A stretch of 64,000 bases of DNA from Odontomyia ornata (taxonomy: Eukaryota; Arthropoda; Insecta; Diptera; Stratiomyidae): the NCBI GenBank assembly GCA_963969285.1, contig OZ017740.1:146306796-146370795 (forward strand), in the 5' to 3' direction. How positions within the stretch are numbered: the first letter of the stretch is position 1; the number at the start of each line of letters is the position of its first letter. Below are positions 56,219-64,000 of this stretch, one piece after another. Both the position numbers and the translations under genes were made by a program. Below the pieces are notes generated by a model. That model was not told where the DNA came from. It worked only from the letters and a program-made list of their open reading frames with translations, and did no database searches.

Positions 56219-59200
56219 ATGGAAACTACAACAGAAGTTTCACCGGCACAGCAATTGTCACGGCGCGAGTTCTACATAGGAGTTGGACTAGCAGTGTCTT
56301 CAAGCTTCTTCATTGGATCAAGCTTCATTATCAAAAAAATAGCTCTAGTTCGACTTAGTAGAGTAGGTGAAACTCGAGCATCTGCGGGTGGATATGGTTA
56401 CTTGAAGGAATGGATTTGGTGGGCTGGTTTGCTTACAAGTAAGTATTGTTAGAAGTCATACCTGAATTAAAGGATGTCTGTGTTTATATAGTTATCGACT
56501 ACAAGTAAGCACTATCTTACAATTGGCACGATTAAGTTTAGTCCCGCATATCTTGCAATGTAAAGAAATATATATTCCTCAATAACAATTTTACAACTGT
56601 TTGGACAAACGCTAACAGTCTGAAAGGAGTTTGCCAATAACCCAGAAATAATTGAGTTTAAAATAAACAGTATTATCAGGCTGTATCAATGAGTGTTTTC
56701 TCAACATGCGCCTGCTATTTTCTTGCTTGGAACAAAGATCAGTTCAGACGAACTTACAATTACCACTGCATCTGCATAATGGGTATAATTCTCAATCGTC
56801 GTCTTCTACTAAAAACTTCGGGGGAAAAACTTGTTTCATTTTTAATATTCTCAGCAAAATAAAGGCTTCAATAGATTTGGATTGATTCTAAAACTTGCAC
56901 TAATTATTTTGGACCAACTTGGGCAGATGAGAATTCTAGAATAAATTGTTAAAGAGCTTATCGGTCCATGGAATCAAAGGTTAGTAGAAAATGGAAAAAT
57001 ATAGGCTTACATTTGATTCATTATTGATTGACGACTTCTAAAGCCTTTTGGATATTGTCCGATGATGCCAGGTTATATTTACAATAAATGTTTCGGAAAG
57101 TGGTCAACTATGAATTTTTTTGTAGTTGCTGTTGGGCAAAATAAAATTGATTTCATTTTGTCTGTTGGTTTATCCTTGCTAATACGAGTTTCGTTATCGT
57201 CCTGTAGGAGTCGCCTCCTTTTTAATACGAAATAAATGCACAGTATTTGTAGTTAAGGATATGTTTTATATGAATATTTCAACTCTATCTCCTTCTTGCT
57301 TCACTTGGGAAGCCTCATTATGCACTCTTTCTAAAATTGGTGAGGCTTAAATAAAAATTTATCAAGTTGCCGTTTTATGTTGCTTCCCATGTCCATTGTC
57401 TCAAGTCACAATGGACACGGGGAAGGTTTTCAATAATCGGATTGAGGATCACCTGGGGTACACGAAAAATGAGGTAGAACGTCCCAATCACATTGCAATA
57501 ATTTTGGTCTTACGACCAAAGCAACATGCAGTGTTGCGCTGTCCCTAGTAAAATACACCTTTCCACTGCCATCAAATACTCAAGAGAGCTTTCTTCGGAT
57601 TTCTTGTCCTGAAGACCCAACTGAAGGGGTATTTTCCTTGGGCCAACTGCTTTTTCGAAGCACATTTTGACACAAAATCCAAAATTCGTGTCCAATCAAC
57701 AAGGCACTTTAAAGAAGGGCTTATTTCAAATCGCTCGAAGAATTGCACGCTGAGTTGCGGTTCATATAACCGATCGCTGGACAATAGGTGAGGAACTCAA
57801 ATTTCAAACCGTTGATATCTCAGCGCTAGGACGTTCGAGCGATCCTCACAAACTTCCCGCAGTTACCCATGGGACACGTTGGTTTGCGCGCACTGTATAT
57901 TTTTTGGGTTCGTACCATTTGGCAGAGCAGAAAAATATTTTCTTAAAATCACTCAGGACAACTTTGAAATGATAACTTTTGGCTATTCCCAAGATTGAAA
58001 ATGCCACTGGAAACGCCAACGGTTGCTTGTTATTCAATAAAAGAGGAAATACTTTGACGGATGCCACGATGCGATACGACAAATAATACCAGCATGGAGA
58101 TATCAACCCAGATGCGATTCTTTTCGGATAGGTCCCGTACACCAGATTAAATGCCCATGTACCGTTGTCCTCGTAACTTTAGCGGCATCTACTACCTCGT
58201 GAACACTAAAGATTTTTAACGAGTATATAGAGCCCGTATCCGTCAATATTGAGCAGCGTAAACATAGCCAACTAAAGTCATTCATAGCATGGCGCAGAAG
58301 AATCTTTTGAGATACTCTAATATATATAATGTAATCTTAATCTCTAATTGCTAGGGCTTCGTACATTCAAATGCAAAAACGGAACTGTCTGTCTGTCCGT
58401 CTGTGACAGCTAATTTGCTCCGAATATACTAAACCGATTAAGTTCAAACTCTTTACATATATGAATTTCGTTGACCCATATGTGCACGTGTAACGTATAT
58501 AAATAAATTTTTGAAAATAGTGGTAATTTTTGGGGGAGGGAGGATGAAAAAATAGTTTTACAAAGTGTGCTGAGAGCAAATCTAATGAAAGCTTTTCTTG
58601 TGAGATTTTTTAAGAATTATTAGTTTTTAAGTTATATAAAAAAACAGACGAAAACTGACCATTTCTCCACCCCTATCCCCGAAACTACTGCGCCTAAAAG
58701 TTTAAAAGAATATAGAAAGTATTGTTCACCCATAGATGTCAGGAAAATCTATAAAAAAAATATAATCTTAAAATAGCCTCGTAGATTTTCGAATCCTGTG
58801 CGTGAAAACTTATAATGGAAAGCATTTGATGTTCAAGTCTTAGCCGGTAACTTGAGTTCCTTCCGAAAATTGCAGTCAAATTCATTAAAAATGCTATCAG
58901 TGCTGCAAAAATTGTTATAGCAGGACACTTCAATATTGAAATTATGGATAAATCAAAAAATGAACTATCGGGATACCTTGCGTTAATCGGTCGTAGTTAA
59001 CATATTCACACATAAAAGAAAAAACAAAATTCAACGATAGACAATATACTCAGCGACTTCCCTCTACAATCCTTTTTTTATTTACCAAAAAAAAATGGTT
59101 CGGATTGAAAAAAACAAGCAAGATTACAAATTAATTCTACGAAACCCTCTCCACGCGAGTTTAACTCGCATTTATCCAGGCTTTGTGTTCATGTGTTAAG

Positions 59201-60897
59201 AAAATAAGATGACTTTGTATTTTTAGGAAAAAAATATTTATTTATTCGTCAATGATTATGTCGTCCGATTCAACGTAATCAATACACGCTTTTCCAATCC
59301 TCGAAGACCTTCTCATAAGCACTTTTCAGTATAGCCTTGAGCTCTTCCAGCGATACAGTCTTTATCTCCTCAATCGTTGCAAACCTCTGTCCTTTCATAG
59401 GTCTCTTCAGTTTTCGGAACAAGAAAAACTCGCATGGGACGAAATCCGGTGAATATGGTGGCAGAGGCAGGATTGTGGTGTTGGATTTGTCCAAAAAATT
59501 CTTGATCTTGATCCATTTTTTTCGATAGCAAAAAATCGCCGAGCACGCAAAACACTTCTAACCGTTATGGATCTCACAAACAAACTAAACATATTATATA
59601 GCTGAAACTGTAAATATATGTTCGTGACGAGTGTATCAACATAAAAAAAAATTAAAAAATCGATAATCGCATGTACGTTGCCCGCGAAATTTTAAGTCGC
59701 CTTACTTTTTGATTTTAATACTGTAATATTGACATGGGCAACATGAAATAGTAAAATATAAAAAAGTTATAGCCATTTGAATTTTCAACGATTGCAGCAG
59801 CAAAATTTTAACCGAAAAATCTCATCAGGTTCACAAGCTTCCCTGCTGGACGCTTTCTTTGAGCTATACCCTTAAATTTTAGAATGGTTGATTTCGCAAT
59901 CTCATAGAATTTTGTCTTTGACACAGCAGAAGTAATCGGAACCCTTGCATATCTGTGAGATACGCCATTTACGTTTAAACTAATATTTCATTTTTACTTC
60001 ATGTATTGTCAAAGCATAAAAACAACTTATTTTTCTTTTCCAGTGGGAATCGGAGAAGCTGCCAATTTTGCCGCCTATGCATTTGCACCAGCTTCGTTAG
60101 TAACACCGTTAGGAGCCCTAAGCGTAATAATCTCGGCAATAATGGCTTCAAAGTTTCTAAACGAGCGGCTTAATTTATTGGGAAAATTGGGCTGTTTGCT
60201 TTGTATCTTAGGATCAACTATCATTGTACTACATTCACCGCGAGAAGGAGAAGTCGACGACCTAGATGTGCTAATAGAGAAACTCCAAGATCCGGCGTTT
60301 ATTACATACGTCATTGTAATTGTATCAGTAGCTATTTTTATCGCATTTTACTTTGCACCAAAATATGGTCGAGTGAATGTGGCCGTTTACATTATTCTGT
60401 GCTCGTCAATCGGTAGCTTGACTGTGATGTTTTGCAAAGCGCTAGGGCTTTCTATTCGGGATACCATATCAGGAAAATCGAATGACTTTGGAACATGGCT
60501 TCCTTGGATCTTAATCCTGGCAACAGCTATGTGTATCGCTGTGCAAATGAACTATTTGAATAAAGCCTTGGATATTTTTAACACAAGCATCGTTACACCA
60601 GTATATTATGTAATGTTTACTACTCTCGTAATTGTAGCATCTGCAATTTTGTTTAAAGAATGGTACAACATGGAAGCAGCTGATGTTGTTGGCGACTTAT
60701 GTGGATTTTTCGTGGTTATCATAGCAGTATTCCTTCTAAACGCTTTCAAAGATCTTGATATTTCAATTAATGATGTCAGGGGTATAATGCGGCCCCGCTA
60801 TCAAAGAGGTTATATTGAGGAATCAGAGATTCGACGAAATTCAACTCGTGAAAAATGCTCGTACGGTTCAAACGAAATGCTTATGCAAAAAGCATGA
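56219..60897 (+). CDS. spict: NIPA/spichthyin-type magnesium transporter, two coding exons
   Basis: The CDS joins 56219-56438 and 60044-60897 (357 residues). The donor is ACAA|GTAAGT, the acceptor TTTTCCAG|TGGG, and the joined codon ATG gives LLTMGIGEAANF, as in the family. The protein has the NIPA signature throughout: FYIGVGLAVSSSFFIGSSFIIKK, YGYLKEWIWWAGLL, GEAANFAAYAFAPASLVTPLGALSV, FLNERLNLLGKLGCLLCILGS, and later membrane segments to about residue 310, for nine predicted helices and a polar C-terminal tail. NIPA proteins transport Mg2+ and act in endosomes; Drosophila spichthyin dampens BMP receptor signalling at the synapse. The 3605-bp intron holds a mariner remnant and repeats. It is the only clearly intact host gene in the window. 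Orthology to spict rests on recognition only. Confidence 0.95.
58350..58720. repeat. Dispersed repeat with TGTC/CCGT tract
   Basis: The tract CTGTCTGTCTGTCCGTCTGTGACAGC is followed by phrases like GCTCCGAATATACTAAACCGATTAAG. It resembles the tracts at 51435-51465 and, inverted, 61880-61905. It is noncoding. Confidence 0.5.
59230..59600 (-). pseudogene. Mariner transposase C-terminal remnant
   Basis: The minus strand reads LDKSNTTILPLPPYSPDFVP, then FFLFRKLKRPMKGQRFATIEEIK, and after a frame change CIDYVESDDIIIDE with a stop near 59255. These are the third catalytic Asp block (PYSPD) and C-terminus of mariner transposases. The part upstream of 59500 is frameshifted, and the N-terminal two thirds are absent. 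It lies in the NIPA intron, antisense to the gene. Confidence 0.85.
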
Positions 60898-61379
60898 CCC
60901 AAGTTTAAACATTAAGACGTTACAAACAAAAGACTTGTACTTTAAGAATAAGTTAAGGTCACATTTTCTAGGTAAAAGTAAAGTGCCGAGCAAGTGATTG
61001 CCAGTAGCTATTTTGTTATTGCATGTATTTATACTTTTTATTTTAACAGAAAATGTTAATAAAATCTCTTTAGACGATAACGAATCTAGTTTATAGTTTC
61101 CGAAATAATGAAATCCTTGAGAAAAAAATAACACCTCAACTACCACTTGAAATATTAAACAAATTGGGTAGACAGACTTACGCTCATGTCAGAAGGGTTT
61201 TGTACTCAACTTACAAAACGCAGTAACCAGCAACGAATAAAATCAAGAAACATGTCAAAGACGATTTTATTGGAGAAAATGTGAAATTCGAGGATCATCC
61301 TATTATTAACAAAGTTGAATGAATTTTGACTTCTGAGGTATTTGTTATTGTTTTCAGATTTTTTAGATCACAGGTGTCC
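60898..61379 (+). other. Probable 3' UTR of the NIPA gene
   Basis: This follows the stop at 60895-60897. An AATAAA at 61058-61063 is the first plausible polyadenylation signal. No other gene is seen. Confidence 0.5.
61058..61063 (+). terminator. Candidate polyadenylation signal of the NIPA gene
   Basis: AATAAA 161 nt after the stop codon. The position is plausible for a short 3' UTR. Confidence 0.45.
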
Positions 61380-61945
61380 ATTCGCGAGGGAGGAAACACA
61401 TTTTTCATGTATTTCCCCCCTGTGCTCCCACTGAAGCAAAAACTGTCAGTTTAAGAACAGTTTTGAAATGATCCCATAGAGAACTTTCATTTGATACTCA
61501 TATCGGCTACGTTTGATGAAATTTTTTTTCAGGGGCCACTCCACTGTACTGATTCATGGCCAATTTTTTCGAACCCTAGAATGGATACAATGCCCTTTTG
61601 CTAGGAGCTCTCTACTGCCTCTTTTATTGAATTTAAGGGTACTGTTAAGATTTTATTCAAGAAAACATAAAATCAATAAGACCTTTCCAATGACCCTACT
61701 TGACTACCAATGGTGAAATTTTTTTTTGAGGGGTCACCTCCCTATATGGGGAGACCCCCTGAAACCCCTTTGAAAAATGTTTACCACCCTTGAACTTTCA
61801 AGAAGTCACGACTTCTGACCTTCCTACAAAGTTTCACGGCTGTAACCTCTAGACTTTCGGAGAAAAAGTGCTGTGACATACAGATGGACGGACGGACACA
61901 GGTCGTGATTGCTATATGGTTTTGTATTTTAGTGCAAAACCCTAA
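61380..61945. repeat. Dispersed noncoding repeat ending in a GGACGGACGG tract
   Basis: The sequence contains phrases found in many insect intergenic repeats: TTTTTTTTGAGGGGTCACCTCC, CAAAGTTTCACGGCTGTAACC, ACAGATGGACGGACGGACA. It ends in TTTTAGTGCAAAACCCTAAAAA. The tract is the inverse of those near 51440 and 58390. No protein frame is conserved. Confidence 0.5.
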
Positions 61946-62569
61946 AAACGGTTAAATTTCGTTTTAATTGGGATCTTACTTCACAAACGACAACAAAAAA
62001 AAGCCGTTATTCGTAACACACATCGTACGAAACTAAATCATATTTCTTTGAATATTCAAGGACACATTGAAGAAAAAAAATGTCGTTTATGGGCCTGAAC
62101 CATATAAGGAAGGAGATCATTAAAAAATCAGCTAATAGTTGCAAGGGACGGAACTGATATAATCTTAGAAAGAGCGTACTAAATTCAATACAAAGATGGG
62201 TTCTATAGCTTATTTGAAGAACCATCAAAGATTACAATCTATCATTTATCTCCAAAAATTACAAAGGATCGCCAATGCCTGAACCCAGGGTACCGAGAAA
62301 TGTACGCAATGAAATGTCAAAGGCAACTGTTTAAGATCAAATTATTATTTTTTTTTTAATTTCACGAAAATACAAGAATATACGGCAACAGCATACTCGA
62401 AATTTTCTTCAATGAAGAAAGGTCATGGGTTATTTTTGTGTTGGTCGAAGAAATCACGAAAGAACGTGATTTCGTTGATGATACTGTGATTACCCCTAAT
62501 GCTGTTGTAGAAAGTACAACTCAGCATTTGGTGCCCTAGTGTGTCAGTCATGTTACAGTGTCTACACAT
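61946..62569. other. Intergenic, nothing recognised
   Basis: AT-rich, without a supported gene or repeat. Confidence 0.45.
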
Positions 62570-64000
62570 GTATGAGATGGTTAGTTTACGAGTCTGAGAT
62601 TGTTATAAACTTTATTGCAAAGTATTCTGTTTATCTGTTTAATAGAGTTGCTGGGTATGTCACACTCATAGAACCATGTATTATTGTATATCAAATCGGA
62701 GAGACACCAGGTGTTATGATGTAGTAGGGAGACTTTTTCAGAGTTGTACGAGAGCCACTCTACTTCGCTGCTGTTTTTAATAAGGGGTAAGGCATCATCC
62801 CATTCTTGAGGGGCAATCGTTGCTTCTCCCTTCATGATTGCATCCTTTGCAACTTTGTCCGCAGTGACAAGGTGTTGCCATCCGCTTAATTTTGGTATCC
62901 AATAAGAGTTGGAATTTGGGATGGATGTAAAATGCAAGATGTTCTGTAAAACGTTTCTTATTTTTAGAATGAATTTAATATTATCATTATGGATGGTTTG
63001 TTTTGAAGCAGTAAAGATGATTATATTTTTTGGTGTTGGTAGAGCAGGCTTCGGAGACAACTAGGAATATTGTCATGGTTTCAGCATTGTCGATCTTGGA
63101 GCTATCGGCCCCAGCTCGTGCATTATTATTGAGTTAGTTGAAATGGAGAAGCAGGAACATCTTGTTCCTGGATGGTTTTTTGTTGCGTCAGTGCACAGTA
63201 TTGTGTGTAAGTCTTGGTCTTTTTACAATTGTGTTTACACTGTCGATCAGGTCATCATAATCGATCAACATGGTTTTATCACTGATGTTATTGTTAATGT
63301 TGTCTGTTTCGTATTGAGGGTTTTCAGGGGGCGTCGATTTTTTACCCCAATGTGTGCAATTAAAAATGGAGTATTTTTTTAAATGTATGTGCAATTAGAA
63401 ATCATATCGGTCCCCATATAAAAGGCTCGGAACTTGCTGTTGGAGTTTTAAAGTATTTCTTTGACAATGAGAATAGAGGCACGGAGGTGAGAAGGGAGTT
63501 CTTTATTGAGTATACTATGGAAAAAGTCTGACAATCGATTTGTAAATTGTAAGGGCTTTTTGGGAGGGGCGAAACCGTGACCAAGGGGAAGGGATTTATT
63601 TGGTGATATTGACGGCTAGGTGGCTCTTTTCTTTAAGGACTTAATGTTGGTCCTTAAGGTTCCCTTTAATGTTGATGACTATACCTAGGAATAAAAGCTT
63701 TTTGACTCAATGTTTGCGTTATTGATATTAATGGTCAGGACAGGTGTACGGTCCGTATCAAATGCTATCGCCGCCGACTTATCGGAGTGAATATCAAGAA
63801 GGATATTTTTATAGATGTTTGAAAAATTTTTTATTGCTTGTTGGAGATCTGTTAAGGCTTAATGAAAATTGTTGCCCTTGCTAATGATTATGAAATCATC
63901 ACCTTTTATTGTTTAATCGATGACGGGAGCTGGTGTAAAAGCTGAAGAGATGTGGTGATTTATTTTTCTTTAGAATCGGGACTATTCTGATATTACGGAG
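62570..64000 (-). pseudogene. Non-LTR retrotransposon remnant: reverse transcriptase C-terminus and RNase H
   Basis: Read on the minus strand from the right edge: DDFIIISKGNN (RT catalytic box), LTDLQQAIKNFSNIY, SDKSAAIAFDTDRTPVLTIN and KKLLFLGIVI (RT thumb, LGxxI); then PKKPLQFTNRLSDFFHSILNKELPSHLRAS in broken frames near 63580-63420. Next is the RNase H part, IIIFTASKQT, YWIPKLSGWQHLVTADKVAKDAI, in the open frame 63060-62581. The order RT then RNase H fits I-type elements. The element continues beyond 64000. Stops and shifts mark it as dead. It may be the other half of the family seen at 51468-52420. Confidence 0.75.

Larger units (their letters stand above)
56439..60043 (+). other. Intron of the NIPA gene
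   Basis: This is a 3605-bp intron between GTAAGT and TTTTCCAG. It contains a dispersed repeat tract (about 58350-58720, with CTGTCTGTCTGTCCGTCTGT) and a mariner remnant (59230-59600, opposite strand). Its middle (57360-58300) has GC-richer minus-strand frames of 60-98 codons that look like decayed transposon but could not be assigned. Confidence 0.85.

Noticed and set aside
57490..58290. Minus-strand frames of 60-98 codons in the NIPA intron
   Set aside because: Composition hints at a decayed transposon, but no motif could be assigned with confidence.
1..64000. CRISPR arrays, tRNA or rRNA genes, bacterial operons
   Set aside because: None seen; repeats are transposon-derived and the sequence is eukaryotic.

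Overview
The window is eukaryotic and most likely from a dipteran insect. The evidence is an AT-rich background, short introns with GTAAG/CTAAC/TAG signals, a NIPA/spichthyin gene, a CK2-alpha retrocopy, and many insect-type retrotransposons and Tc1/mariner elements. I cannot name the species. Only one gene reads as an ordinary host gene: the two-exon NIPA-type magnesium transporter (CDS 56219-56438 joined to 60044-60897).

Most of the first 50.5 kb consists of one Ty3/gypsy family with very large LTRs (about 3.0-3.4 kb, ends TGTAAT...ATTACA). Element D (37819-50486) is complete. It has GTGT target duplications, 3302-bp LTRs, a tRNA-Lys(CUU)-type primer site, a hairpin-bearing leader, a gag ORF whose N-terminus is a RING-H2 finger, a canonical -1 frameshift signal (A AAA AAC, 8-nt spacer, 8-bp stem), a 1158-codon pol frame and an oligo-G tract before the 3' LTR. 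Element AC (16100-37735) is an older decayed relative. Element B (minus strand, about 21933-31911) is nested inside it. A solo LTR (6545-9537, TCCT duplications) and an LTR 3' part (to 1952) belong to the same family.

The most unusual point is in the LTRs. They share a conserved 3' block of about 580 bp (probable R-U5), while the U3-like interiors differ completely from copy to copy and carry different gene-like cargo. D carries an unrecognised ORF with a 55-nt intron. AC carries a fragment of the spliceosomal protein U2A'. B carries a Ser/Thr-rich exon-like ORF with splice sites. This fits a retrotransposon family with a RING-Gag and exchangeable U3 cargo.

Other regions: 1953-6540 holds a CK2-alpha retrocopy and one possible exon. 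9542-16099 is noncoding with remnants of non-LTR retrotransposons, a long hairpin and a TA microsatellite. 50487-53230 holds a repeat and an I-like retrotransposon remnant. 53233-55924 is a nest of foldback elements with a Tc1 element that is intact in structure but has a catalytic Asp-to-Asn change. The NIPA intron holds a mariner remnant. The right edge (62570-64000) is a minus-strand remnant of non-LTR reverse transcriptase and RNase H.
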